Assembly (NCBI RefSeq): GCF_002102355.1
Contig: NZ_LQPT01000040.1
Span: 62,001-126,000, forward strand
DNA: 64,000 nucleotides
Source of the DNA: Mycobacterium sherrisii
GTDB taxonomy: Bacteria > Actinomycetota > Actinomycetes > Mycobacteriales > Mycobacteriaceae
Reading direction: 5' to 3'
How positions within the stretch are numbered: position 1 is the stretch's first letter; each line of letters begins with the position of its first letter. Positions 7,868 through 16,085 of this stretch are shown piece by piece. A program made the translations under genes and the position numbers. A model generated the notes under the pieces. The model was not told where the DNA came from and did no database searches. It was given only the letters and a program-made list of their open reading frames with translations.

Positions 7868-9657
7868 CCCGGATGCGTACCGTCGACGCGGCGGTGAAGA
7901 TCCTCGAAATCGAGGGTGCGACCAAACTATTCGGCCTGCCCGGCGCGGCGATCAACCCGTTCTACTCGGCGATGCGGGCCCACGGCGGAATCCAGCACGT
8001 GCTGGCGCGCCACGTCGAGGGCGCCAGCCACATGGCCGAGGGATACACCCGCGCGGCACCGGGCAACATCGGTGTGTGCATCGGCACCTCGGGCCCCGCG
8101 GGTACCGACATGATCACCGGTTTGTATTCGGCCAGCGCGGATTCCATCCCGATCCTGGCCATCACCGGCCAGGCCCCGGTGAACAAGTTGCACAAAGAGG
8201 ACTTTCAGGCGGTCGACATCGCCTCGATCGCGGCGCCCGTGACGAAGATGGCGATGACGGTTCTGGAACCGGGGCAGGTTCCCGGAGCCTTCGCCCAGGC
8301 GTTTCATCTGATGCGCTCGGGCCGTCCCGGTCCGGTGCTGATCGACCTGCCGATCGACGTGCAGCTGGCCGAAATCGACTTCGACCCAGAGGCTTACGCT
8401 CCCCTGCCGGTCTACAAGCCCTCGGCCACCGCGGCGCAAATCAGCAAAGCCCTCGATATGCTGTGCAGCGCCCAACGCCCGCTGATCATCGCCGGCGGCG
8501 GCATCATCAACGCCGACGCCTCGGCACTGCTGATCGAGCTGGCCGAAGTGCTCAACGTCCCGGTGGTGCCGACGCTGATGGGCTGGGGAACCATTCCCGA
8601 CGATCACCGGCTGGCCGCGGGCATGGTCGGGTTGCAGACCGCGCACCGGTATGGCAACGCCACGTTGCTCGAATCGGATTTCGTCATGGGTATCGGCAAC
8701 CGGTGGGCCAACCGGCACACCGGCGGGCTCGAGACCTACCGCCGGGGTCGGCGGTTCGTCCACATCGACATCGAGCCGACCCAGATCGGCCGAGTGTTCT
8801 CCCCAGACTTCGGCATCGTCTCCGATGCCAAGGCGGCGCTGGAACTACTCGTCGCCGCGGCCCGTGAGCGCCGCAGCGCCGGTAGCCTGCCGGACTTCAC
8901 GGACTGGGTGAGCGGTTGCCAGGAACGCAAGCGCACGATGCACCGCAAGACCCACTTCGACGACATCCCGATCAAGCCGCAACGCGTCTACGAAGAGATG
9001 AACCGGGCGTTCGGCCGGGATGCGCGGTACGTCACGGCCATTGGTCTGTCCCAGATCGCAGGCGGTCAATTCCTGCAGGTGTTCAAGCCGCGGCATTGGA
9101 TCAACTGCGGCCAGGCCGGACCCCTGGGGTGGACGGTGCCCGCCGCGCTCGGCGTGGTGGCCGCCGATCCGTCGGCCACGGTGGTGGGGCTGTCGGGTGA
9201 CTACGATTTCCAGTTCCTGATCGAAGAGCTCGCCGTCGGCGCGCAGTTCAATCTGCCCTACGTCCACGTCGTGGTGAACAACTCCTACCTGGGGTTGATC
9301 CGGCAGGCGCAGCTCAACTTCGACATGAACTACTTCGTTTCGCTGGCGTTCGATAACATCAATGCCCAGGAGTCGGAAGACACCGACCTACCAAAGGGCT
9401 ATGGAGTCGATCATCGTCGCGTGGTGGAAGGGTTGGGCTGCAAAGCGATTCAGGTCTCTGACCCCGACCAGATCGCACCGGCGCTGGCTCGCGCCCAGCA
9501 ACTCGCGCGTGAGCACAAGGTTCCGGTGGTGGTCGAGATCTTCCTGGAGCGCATCACGAACATCGCGATGGGCACCGACATCGACAAGATCACCGAGCAC
9601 AATGAACTGGCGGCCACCCTCGATGATTCGCCCACTGCAGCAATGTTGTTCGACTAG
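7864..9657 (+). CDS. gcl: glyoxylate carboligase
   Basis: A 597-residue thiamine-diphosphate enzyme that condenses two glyoxylates to tartronate semialdehyde and CO2. The segment [15 protein letters not shown] (about residues 46-60) has Val where nearly all ThDP enzymes have the catalytic Glu. That substitution is the known hallmark of Gcl and separates it from acetolactate synthase. [12 protein letters not shown] and the C-terminal ThDP motif ([10 protein letters not shown] ... NNSYLGLI) are present. The start ATG overlaps the glxR stop. It is the committed step for carrying glyoxylate into the glycerate pathway. Confidence 0.95.
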   Translation: MTRMRTVDAAVKILEIEGATKLFGLPGAAINPFYSAMRAHGGIQHVLARHVEGASHMAEGYTRAAPGNIGVCIGTSGPAGTDMITGLYSASADSIPILAITGQAPVNKLHKEDFQAVDIASIAAPVTKMAMTVLEPGQVPGAFAQAFHLMRSGRPGPVLIDLPIDVQLAEIDFDPEAYAPLPVYKPSATAAQISKALDMLCSAQRPLIIAGGGIINADASALLIELAEVLNVPVVPTLMGWGTIPDDHRLAAGMVGLQTAHRYGNATLLESDFVMGIGNRWANRHTGGLETYRRGRRFVHIDIEPTQIGRVFSPDFGIVSDAKAALELLVAAARERRSAGSLPDFTDWVSGCQERKRTMHRKTHFDDIPIKPQRVYEEMNRAFGRDARYVTAIGLSQIAGGQFLQVFKPRHWINCGQAGPLGWTVPAALGVVAADPSATVVGLSGDYDFQFLIEELAVGAQFNLPYVHVVVNNSYLGLIRQAQLNFDMNYFVSLAFDNINAQESEDTDLPKGYGVDHRRVVEGLGCKAIQVSDPDQIAPALARAQQLAREHKVPVVVEIFLERITNIAMGTDIDKITEHNELAATLDDSPTAAMLFD

Positions 9658-9683
9658 TTCATCGCCCGCTAGACCGTGACCCG

Positions 9684-10451
9684 ATGAGCGAAGACGACCG
9701 CCGGAGCGGGGTTCAGTCAGTAGAGCGGGCTTTCGGGGTGCTGGAGATCCTGGCCGCCATGGGCGGGACAGGGGCACTAGGTGAACTTGCGGCACGCGCT
9801 CATCTGCCGCAACCCACCATGCACCGTTTGGTGCGGACCCTGCTGAGCATGGGGTATCTACGGCAGCTGCCCAACCGGCATTATTCGTTGGGGCCGAAGC
9901 TGATCCGCCTGGGCGAGAGTGCCGGCGAGCTGATCGGCATGTGGTCCCGGCCGCACCTCGGCGAGCTGGTGGAACGCACCGGCGAGACGGCGAACATGGC
10001 GGTGATGGACAACGACATGGCCGTCTACGTCGCTCAGGTCCCGTCCCCCCATTCCATGCGGATGTTCACCGAGGTCGGCCGGCGCGTCTACCTGCATTGC
10101 ACGGGGGTGGGTAAAGCGCTGCTGATGCAGCTGCCCGACGACGCATTGCGTGCCCTGGTGGCGCGCACCGGGATGCCGGCGGCCACCGAGAACTCGCACA
10201 CCACCCCCGACGGGTTGCTGCAAGACATCACGTTGTGCCGGGCCCGTGGCTACGCGGTCGACGAGGGCGAGCAGGAAATCGGTGTGCGGTGTTTTGCCGT
10301 GCCGGTGCCCGACGCCCCGTCACTGACCGCGATATCGATCTCGGGTCCCGCGGTGCGGGTCACCCTGACGTCCGCGCCCACGATCACGCCGTTGTTGAAG
10401 CGCGTCGCCCACGACATCTCCTCGACGTTCCACAACGGCGCCGCCTGCTAA
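9684..10451 (+). CDS. IclR family transcriptional regulator (AllR-like)
   Basis: A 255-residue regulator with an N-terminal winged helix (about residues 10-75, including LGELAARAHLPQPTMHRLV) and the IclR effector-binding domain (about 85-250, with GRRVYLHCTGVGKALLMQLP and GYAVDEGEQEIGVRCFAVPV). It lies 26 bases after gcl on the same strand and may share its transcript. Two TTCCG-N5-CGGAA palindromes between glxK and hyi are its likely operators. By analogy with AllR its effector may be glyoxylate or a related small acid, which is inference. It is convergent with the PE gene, with 6 bases between stops. Confidence 0.88.
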   Translation: MSEDDRRSGVQSVERAFGVLEILAAMGGTGALGELAARAHLPQPTMHRLVRTLLSMGYLRQLPNRHYSLGPKLIRLGESAGELIGMWSRPHLGELVERTGETANMAVMDNDMAVYVAQVPSPHSMRMFTEVGRRVYLHCTGVGKALLMQLPDDALRALVARTGMPAATENSHTTPDGLLQDITLCRARGYAVDEGEQEIGVRCFAVPVPDAPSLTAISISGPAVRVTLTSAPTITPLLKRVAHDISSTFHNGAAC

Positions 10452-10457
10452 CGCGGC

Positions 10458-10757
10458 TCACTCGGTAGCGGCGGCGTTGGCGGCCTCGGTCGCGGCATAC
10501 GAATTCGCGCTGGCCGCCATGGTTTTGACCAGGCTGTCATGGACGGCCGAGGCTTGCGCGCTAACCGCCTGATACATGTGCGCCTGCATGCGCAACTGTG
10601 CCGCGAGCAGTTGCGACACCTCGTCCGCGGCCGCGGGAACCACACCTGACGTGGGTCCCGCCGCCGCGGCGTTCTGGGCGTCCATCGCCGCCCCGACGGC
10701 GCCCAGCTGCGAAGCCGCCCCTGCCAAAGCCTCAGGATCGACGTTGACGAATGACAT
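10458..10757 (-). CDS. short PE family protein
   Basis: A 99-residue PE protein consisting only of the PE domain: [20 protein letters not shown] with PE at residues 8-9 (the usual position), followed by two Ala-rich helices. A YxxxD/E-type secretion signal of ESX substrates may be present near the C-terminus (SYAATEAAN). GGGAG lies 8 bases before the ATG. It begins 27 bases after the pyruvate kinase stop on the same strand. It therefore looks like the third gene of a panE-like/pyk/PE operon, an unusual partner set for a PE gene. A PPE partner is not adjacent; the PPE at 1998-3296 is a candidate. Confidence 0.92.
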   Translation of the reverse strand: MSFVNVDPEALAGAASQLGAVGAAMDAQNAAAAGPTSGVVPAAADEVSQLLAAQLRMQAHMYQAVSAQASAVHDSLVKTMAASANSYAATEAANAAATE

Positions 10758-10784
10758 GTGCTGTTCTCCCTGGGGTCGAAACGG

Positions 10785-11960
10785 TCAGCCGTAGACGCGG
10801 CTGGCGGCAGCGTTGCCGCCGAGGTGGGCGTAGCGCTCGGCGACCGCCCGGAGTCGCCGCCGTACCACCCGGGCCGCAGCCAGGATCACCTCGCCGGGGA
10901 AATCCCGGCGTTGCTCGTTGCGGCCGGCCCAGTACGGGGCTTCGCCGCGGTCGATCGCGGCTTCGGCCTCTTCGACGATGCGTGCCATCGTGGCCACGGT
11001 GTGGGCGGGATAGGCGCCGACACTGGTTTCGGCGGACAACATTACGGCGCCCGCGCCGTCGAGCACCGCGTTGGCGACGTCGGAGACCTCGGCCCGGGTC
11101 GGCCGGCGGTCGGAAACCATCGAGTCGAGCATGTGCGTGGCCACGATGACCGGCTTGTCCGCGTCGCGGCACAGCCGTATCACTCGCTTTTGGACCAGCG
11201 GAATCTGTTCCAACGGCATCTCCACACCCAGGTCACCGCGGGCCACCATCACGCCGTCGAACGCGGCGACGATCGCCGGCAGGCACGAAACGGCCTCCGG
11301 CTTCTCCAGTTTCGCGATCACCGGCACCCGCCGGCCGACCTCGGTCATCACGTCGTGAGCCAGTTCGACCTCCTCGGGAGCGCGCACGAATGACATGGCG
11401 ACCATGTCCACGCCGAGCTGCAGTGCGAACTTCAGATCGGCAATGTCCTTGTCGGACAAGGTCGGAGCGCTCACGGCGATGCCGGGCAGCGAGATGCCCT
11501 TGTTGTCACTCACCGGCCCGCCGTGGATGACCTCGCACCCGATGTCGGCCCCGTTGACTTCCACCACCGCCAGGTCGATCCGGCCGTCGTCGACGAGCAG
11601 CCGGTCGCCGGTTTTCACGTCCGCGCAAAGACCCCCGTAGGTGGTGGAGACGCGGTCGTGATCGCCCGGGCAGGTGTCGGTGGTGATCGAAACTTTCTCA
11701 CCGGCACTCCAGACCACCGGCCCGTTGGCGAACCGGCCCAACCGGATCTTGGGTCCCTGCAGGTCCGCCAGCACTTGAACGGTGCGGCCGCGGCTGGCCG
11801 CGATCTCGCGGACCAGATCGTACAAGGCCGAGTGCTCGGCGTGGGTGGCGTGGCTGAAATTCAAACGCGCAACGTCCATTCCGGCGTCGATGAGTTCGGC
11901 CAGACGGGGAGCGGTCGCGGTGGCGGGTCCGAGTGTGCAAACGATCTTGGTGGTGCGCAT
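10785..11960 (-). CDS. pyruvate kinase lacking the C-terminal domain
   Basis: A 391-residue pyruvate kinase, where about 470 is usual. The catalytic A and B domains are intact: ARLNFSHA (near residue 33), [22 protein letters not shown] with the catalytic Lys (about 213-222), [12 protein letters not shown] (about 237) and the C-terminal edge of the barrel, [16 protein letters not shown]. Only about 50 residues follow and they do not resemble the regulatory C domain. The next gene starts 28 bases beyond the stop, so no displaced C domain can be hidden there. ATLML-type residues read ATHMLDSM where ATQMLESM is common. ATG 11960 was preferred to an in-frame TTG because AAAGGA precedes it by 8 bases. 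The context, with glycerate-pathway genes, suggests conversion of PEP from glycerate. Confidence 0.88.
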   Translation of the reverse strand: MRTTKIVCTLGPATATAPRLAELIDAGMDVARLNFSHATHAEHSALYDLVREIAASRGRTVQVLADLQGPKIRLGRFANGPVVWSAGEKVSITTDTCPGDHDRVSTTYGGLCADVKTGDRLLVDDGRIDLAVVEVNGADIGCEVIHGGPVSDNKGISLPGIAVSAPTLSDKDIADLKFALQLGVDMVAMSFVRAPEEVELAHDVMTEVGRRVPVIAKLEKPEAVSCLPAIVAAFDGVMVARGDLGVEMPLEQIPLVQKRVIRLCRDADKPVIVATHMLDSMVSDRRPTRAEVSDVANAVLDGAGAVMLSAETSVGAYPAHTVATMARIVEEAEAAIDRGEAPYWAGRNEQRRDFPGEVILAAARVVRRRLRAVAERYAHLGGNAAASRVYG

Positions 11961-11974
11961 CAAAGGTGTCCTTT

Positions 11975-12003
11975 CCCTTAGCGTCCCTTAGCGTCCCTTA
12001 GCG
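11975..12003. repeat. tandem CCCTTAGCGT repeat between panE-like gene and pyk
   Basis: Three near-perfect head-to-tail copies of CCCTTAGCG(T) span the panE-like stop codon and the start of the 37-base gap before pyk. The TAA stop of the panE-like gene lies in the last copy, so copy-number change would alter the intergenic spacing and possibly the last codons. Confidence 0.7.
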
Positions 12004-13023
12004 CAACGCCGCTTGTGGTTGTTGTTGCACGATCCCGTCACCGGGTGAGGGGGCCACCCCGCAGGTACGCGCGAGGAGACCGGTGGCCGCGTGGACGGTG
12101 CGCAGCGTGGGGGCGGGCGCCTTGGTCAGGTCGGCGAGTTCCACCACCGCGGAGACGATCGCGTCGAGCTCCAGCTGCTTGCCCGCTTCCAGGTCTTGCA
12201 GCATGGAAGTCTTGTGATGGCCGACGTTTTCGGCACCCCGCAGCCTCTTCTCGATCGAGATGTCGGGCGTGCAGCCCAATCTGGCCGCGATGTCCAGCGT
12301 CTCCTCCATCAGCTGGATCACCACCTGGCGCGTGTTGGGGTCCTGGCACATTTCGACCATCGTGGCTCTGGTCAACGCGCTGAGCGGATTGAAGGCCACG
12401 TTGCCCATCAACTTGATCCAGATGTCGTCGCGCAAGTTCGTTTCCACCGGGCATTTCAGGCCGCCGGCAATCATCGCCTCGCTCAGCGCTGTGCACCGCT
12501 CGGACAGTTCGCCGGAGGGTTCGCCGATGGAAAATCGAGTCCCCTCGAGGTGGCGGACCACGCCGGGCTCGTCGAGAACCGTCGCCGGGTAGACCACGCA
12601 GCCGATTGCCCGCTCCGGCGCCAAGACGGCACTGGTGGCGCCGCCCGGATCGACCGCTTCGATGCGGTGTCCCTCGAACGGGCCCGCCAACCGGTAGAAG
12701 TACCACCACGGAATTCCGTTCTGCGCGGCGACAACCGCCGTATTCGGTCCCATCAACGGCTCCACCAACGGACCGCAGGTGGGATAGCTGTGTGCTTTGA
12801 GCCCCAAGAAGATGTAGTCGACCGGCCCCACCTCCGCTGGGGAGTCCGTGACGTGAGGATGAGCTACGAAGTCGCCGCGCGGGCTCAGTACGCGTACTCC
12901 GTTTTTCTGCATGGCTCGCAGGTTGTCGTTTCGCGCGATCAGGTGAACGTCAGCACCACCGCGGTGCAACGCGGCGCCCCAATATGCCCCGATCGCTCCG
13001 GCTCCTACGACTGCAATTCTCAT
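11998..13023 (-). CDS. ketopantoate reductase family; candidate oxalyl-CoA reductase
   Basis: A 341-residue ketopantoate-reductase-fold NADPH enzyme. It has the nucleotide-binding VGAGAIGAYWGAAL (residues 5-18) and catalytic-site segments LGLKAHSYP, WIKLMGNVAFNPLSALT, TSMLQDLEAG and LELDAI. The start ATG at 13023 follows AGGAG; an upstream in-frame codon lacks this. By itself it would be called PanE. Its place among frc, oxc, formate dehydrogenase, transhydrogenase and glyoxylate-pathway genes points instead to the oxalyl-CoA reductase role described for PanE2 of Methylobacterium extorquens (oxalyl-CoA plus NADPH to glyoxylate). It is the first gene of a probable operon with pyk and PE. Operator site B lies in its divergent promoter with pntAA. 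Confidence 0.75.
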   Translation of the reverse strand: MRIAVVGAGAIGAYWGAALHRGGADVHLIARNDNLRAMQKNGVRVLSPRGDFVAHPHVTDSPAEVGPVDYIFLGLKAHSYPTCGPLVEPLMGPNTAVVAAQNGIPWWYFYRLAGPFEGHRIEAVDPGGATSAVLAPERAIGCVVYPATVLDEPGVVRHLEGTRFSIGEPSGELSERCTALSEAMIAGGLKCPVETNLRDDIWIKLMGNVAFNPLSALTRATMVEMCQDPNTRQVVIQLMEETLDIAARLGCTPDISIEKRLRGAENVGHHKTSMLQDLEAGKQLELDAIVSAVVELADLTKAPAPTLRTVHAATGLLARTCGVAPSPGDGIVQQQPQAALR

Positions 13024-13088
13024 GAATTCTCCTCTGCATCCGGCATACATTGAGTCGCTCTACGACTATGGCCAGGCTAAAACATTAT

Positions 13089-13103
13089 TGCATACAGTAT
13101 GCG
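13089..13103. promoter_or_regulatory. GntR-type operator candidate, site B (panE-like / pntAA)
   Basis: TGCATAC-A-GTATGCG is a 15-base dyad whose inner 13 bases (13090-13102) are a perfect palindrome. It lies in the 181-base divergent promoter region, 66 bases from the panE-like start and 102 bases from the pntAA start, so one site could control both operons. Confidence 0.65.
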
Positions 13104-13204
13104 ATCCTTGTATGTTGTAGCCATCGCGCTCTCGGCGGGAGGCCGGGATGGCACCGCGCCCGGGCGCGTCGTACGTGCCTTTCGGCCAATCAAGAAAGAG
13201 GAAT

Positions 13205-14296
13205 ATGCCTGCGATAGGAGTGCCTCGCGAAATCACCGATGGCGAAAGCCGAGTCGCCCTGGTACCCGCCGTCGTCGAACGCTTGCGGGGTGCCGGCCAC
13301 GAACTCATCGTCGAGACGGGCGCAGGTGAGGGAGCGTTGTTCCACGACGAGGACTACAAAAAGGCCGGCGCCGTCATCGGCGACCCGTGGTCGGCCGACG
13401 TAGTGGTCAAGGTGAATCCGCCGACCGAGACCGAGATCAGCCGGATGAAGCAGGGCGCCTACCTGATTGGGTTCCTCGCGCCCCGCACCCGGCCCGAGGT
13501 CGGTGCGCAACTGCGACGCGCCGGGGTCACGGGCTTCGCCATGGAGGCGGTCCCCCGGATCTCTCGCGCACAGACCATGGACGCGCTATCTTCCCAAGCC
13601 AACGTCGCGGGATACCAGGCGGTGCTGTGTGCCGCGCAGTGTTTGACCCGCTTCGTCCCGATGATGACCACGGCCGCCGGAACAGTTAAGCCGGCAACGG
13701 CCTTGGTGCTCGGCGTCGGGGTGGCCGGGCTGCAGGCACTGGCCACGGCGAAGCGACTCGGCGCCCGCACCACCGGTTTCGATGTGCGTCCCGAGGTTGC
13801 TGACCAGGTCCGCTCGCTGGGCGCCAAGTGGCTGGACCTCGGTGTCACCGCGGCGGGCGAGGGCGGGTACGCCCGCGCGCTGACGCCCGAGGAACAGGCC
13901 GACCAGCAACGCCGGCTCACCGAGGCGATCCCCGGCTTCGACGTGGTCATCACCACGGCCCTGGTCCCCGGCAGTCCCGCACCCCGACTGGTCACCGCCG
14001 AAGCGGTACGCCAAATGCGTAGCGGCAGCGTCGTGGTCGACCTGGCCGGCGAGGCAGGCGGCAACTGTGAACTCACCGTGCCGGGCGAAACGGTACGGCG
14101 ACACGACGTGACAATCTGTGCGCCACTGAACCTTCCGGCGACCATGCCCGAACACGCCAGCGAACTCTATGCGCGCAACATTCAGGCCCTGCTGGAGCAC
14201 ATGCTCAGCGGCACGGGCACCCCCGACCTCGCTGACGAAATCCTGGACGCTTGCTGCGTCACCAAGTCCGACAACGAACGCACGGAGACCCGATGA
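13205..14296 (+). CDS. pntAA: NAD(P) transhydrogenase subunit alpha part 1
   Basis: The 363-residue NAD(H)-binding domain I subunit of the proton-translocating transhydrogenase. It begins MPAIGVPREITDGESRVAL and contains GVGVAGLQALATAKRLGA (Rossmann fold), followed by FDVRPEV. The ATG at 13205 has AGAGG a few bases upstream; the longer open frame lacks family similarity. Alpha is split in two (AA and AB), as in mycobacteria and Rhodospirillum. Its stop overlaps pntAB (ATGA). In this locus it would pass reducing power from formate-derived NADH to NADPH for oxalyl-CoA and tartronate semialdehyde reduction. Confidence 0.93.
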   Translation: MPAIGVPREITDGESRVALVPAVVERLRGAGHELIVETGAGEGALFHDEDYKKAGAVIGDPWSADVVVKVNPPTETEISRMKQGAYLIGFLAPRTRPEVGAQLRRAGVTGFAMEAVPRISRAQTMDALSSQANVAGYQAVLCAAQCLTRFVPMMTTAAGTVKPATALVLGVGVAGLQALATAKRLGARTTGFDVRPEVADQVRSLGAKWLDLGVTAAGEGGYARALTPEEQADQQRRLTEAIPGFDVVITTALVPGSPAPRLVTAEAVRQMRSGSVVVDLAGEAGGNCELTVPGETVRRHDVTICAPLNLPATMPEHASELYARNIQALLEHMLSGTGTPDLADEILDACCVTKSDNERTETR

Positions 14297-14604
14297 CACT
14301 CGTGGCCAACCTCGCGATCCTGACGCTGGCCGGCTTTGTCGGCTTCGCCGTGATATCGAAGGTTCCCAACACCTTGCACACTCCATTAATGTCTGGTACC
14401 AACGCAATTCACGGCATCGTGCTGCTTGCCGGCCTGGTACTACTGGGCCAGTCGGCCACCGACGCGTTCGACCGAGTGTTGCTGGTCATCGCGATCGCTT
14501 TCGGCGCGATCAACGTCGTAGGTGGATTCCTCGTTACCGATCGCATGCTCAGCATGTTCAAGAAGAAGCCCACCGCTCAGGCTGGAAAGGTTGCGTCTTC
14601 GTGA
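14293..14604 (+). CDS. pntAB: NAD(P) transhydrogenase subunit alpha part 2
   Basis: A 103-residue membrane subunit with three predicted transmembrane helices (about residues 3-25, 35-55 and 63-83). It includes the conserved segment MSGTNAIHGIVLLAG of the proton-channel domain II. The start ATG overlaps the pntAA stop and the stop overlaps the GTG start of pntB, so the three subunits are translationally coupled. A lysine-rich tail (FKKKP) follows the last helix, as expected for the cytoplasmic side. Confidence 0.93.
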   Translation: MTLVANLAILTLAGFVGFAVISKVPNTLHTPLMSGTNAIHGIVLLAGLVLLGQSATDAFDRVLLVIAIAFGAINVVGGFLVTDRMLSMFKKKPTAQAGKVASS

Positions 14605-15989
14605 ATGACGTTATCGCCGTTCTCTATATCGTTGCGTTCGCCCTGTTCATTCTGGGCCTGTCGGGTCTGACCGGTCCGCGGACGGCGGCGCGCGGCAACC
14701 TCATCGCCGCCGTGGGCATGACGATCGCGATCGTGGCGACCTTGCTGACCCCGGGCACCACCAACTGGTTACTCATCGCACTCGGCCTGATCCTCGGGAC
14801 GCTGGTCGGCGTGCCCGCGGCCCAGCGGGTCAAGATGACCGCGATGCCTCAGATGGTGGCGCTGTTCAACGGCGTCGGCGGCGGCGCGGTGGCCCTGGTC
14901 TCGTGGGTGGAGTTCCGCGACAGTCACTGCTACGCCGCGGTGCCGGCCTACGTCGCGACCGCGTCGCTGTTTGCCGCGATTGTCGGTTCGCTGTCGTTCT
15001 GGGGATCGTTGATCGCATTCGGCAAACTGCAAGAAGTCTTGCCCGGCAGGCCCATTGGCGTGGGCCGGGCCCAGCAGCCGCTCAACCTGCTGCTGCTGGT
15101 CGCCGCCGTGGGATGCGCGGGGGCGATCGGATTCGGTCAGCGCGGGCAGCTGCTGTTCATCGGTGTGCTGGTCTTCGCGGCGGTGCTCGGCTTCATGGTG
15201 GTGCTGCCGATCGGCGGCGCGGACATGCCGGTGGTGATCTCGTTGCTCAACGCGCTCACCGGACTTTCGGCGGCGGCAACCGGGCTAGCCCTGGACAACA
15301 CGGCGCTGATCGTGGCGGGCATGATCGTCGGGGCCTCGGGCACCATCTTGACCAACCTGATGGCCAAGGCGATGAACCGGTCGATTCCGGCCATCGTCGC
15401 CGGCGGATTCGGCGCCTCCGGCGCCGGCGCGGCGGGCGGGGAGGCCACCGGCGACCAGACCGTGCGCCAGACCAGCGCCGCCGACGCCGCCTTGCAGATG
15501 GGCTATGCCAGCCAGGTGATCATCGTGCCCGGTTACGGCATGGCGGTGGCACAAGCCCAGCACGCGGTGCGCGAGATGGCCGGGCTGCTCGAGGAACGCG
15601 GCGTGGAGGTCCGCCACGCCATCCATCCCGTGGCCGGCCGCATGCCCGGGCACATGAATGTGTTGCTCGCCGAGGCCGACGTGCCCTACGAACACCTCAA
15701 GGAGATGGACGAGATCAACGGCGAGTTCAGCCGTGCCGACGTCGCTCTGGTGATCGGGGCCAACGACGTGACAAACCCAGCGGCACGGTCGAATCCGGCC
15801 TCCCCGATCTATGGCATGCCGATCTTGGACGTCGACCAGGCCAAGTCCGTCATCGTATTGAAGCGATCCATGAATCCCGGATTCGCCGGCATCGAGAACG
15901 AACTGTATTTCAACGAGAAAACTTCGATGCTGTTCGGTGACGCGAAATCCTCGGTTGCCGAAATCACCGAGGAGCTAAAGGTTTTGTGA
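14601..15989 (+). CDS. pntB: NAD(P) transhydrogenase subunit beta
   Basis: A 462-residue subunit. The N-terminal two thirds carry about nine membrane helices (domain II, including VPAAQRVKMTAMPQMVALFNG). The C-terminal soluble domain III binds NADP(H) through VPGYGMAVAQAQHAV and has the VAGRMPGHMNVLLAEA and GANDVTNPAA segments. Start GTG 14601 overlaps pntAB by GTGA; open frame further upstream belongs to shadow reading of pntAA/AB. It uses the proton gradient to drive hydride transfer from NADH to NADP+. Formate dehydrogenase follows 97 bases downstream on the same strand. Confidence 0.94.
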   Translation: MNDVIAVLYIVAFALFILGLSGLTGPRTAARGNLIAAVGMTIAIVATLLTPGTTNWLLIALGLILGTLVGVPAAQRVKMTAMPQMVALFNGVGGGAVALVSWVEFRDSHCYAAVPAYVATASLFAAIVGSLSFWGSLIAFGKLQEVLPGRPIGVGRAQQPLNLLLLVAAVGCAGAIGFGQRGQLLFIGVLVFAAVLGFMVVLPIGGADMPVVISLLNALTGLSAAATGLALDNTALIVAGMIVGASGTILTNLMAKAMNRSIPAIVAGGFGASGAGAAGGEATGDQTVRQTSAADAALQMGYASQVIIVPGYGMAVAQAQHAVREMAGLLEERGVEVRHAIHPVAGRMPGHMNVLLAEADVPYEHLKEMDEINGEFSRADVALVIGANDVTNPAARSNPASPIYGMPILDVDQAKSVIVLKRSMNPGFAGIENELYFNEKTSMLFGDAKSSVAEITEELKVL

Positions 15990-16085
15990 ATCAACGGCGC
16001 GCGCAGCCGCAGATACTTGACCACCACGTCAGCGTGGCGGCAAGAAAAGAGCCGAGCATCGGCGGATGAAAGGAATCGAATTTCT

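Noticed and set aside
10785-10900. Frameshift as the cause of the short pyruvate kinase
   Set aside because: The PE gene starts 28 bases after the pyk stop, and the other frames of the 3' end show no C-domain-like sequence, so a true absence fits better.
16021-16040. CCACCACG/CGTGGCGG dyad between pntB and fdh as a terminator
   Set aside because: The stem is short with a mismatch and no T-tract, and fdh seems to share the operon; read-through or processing is more likely.
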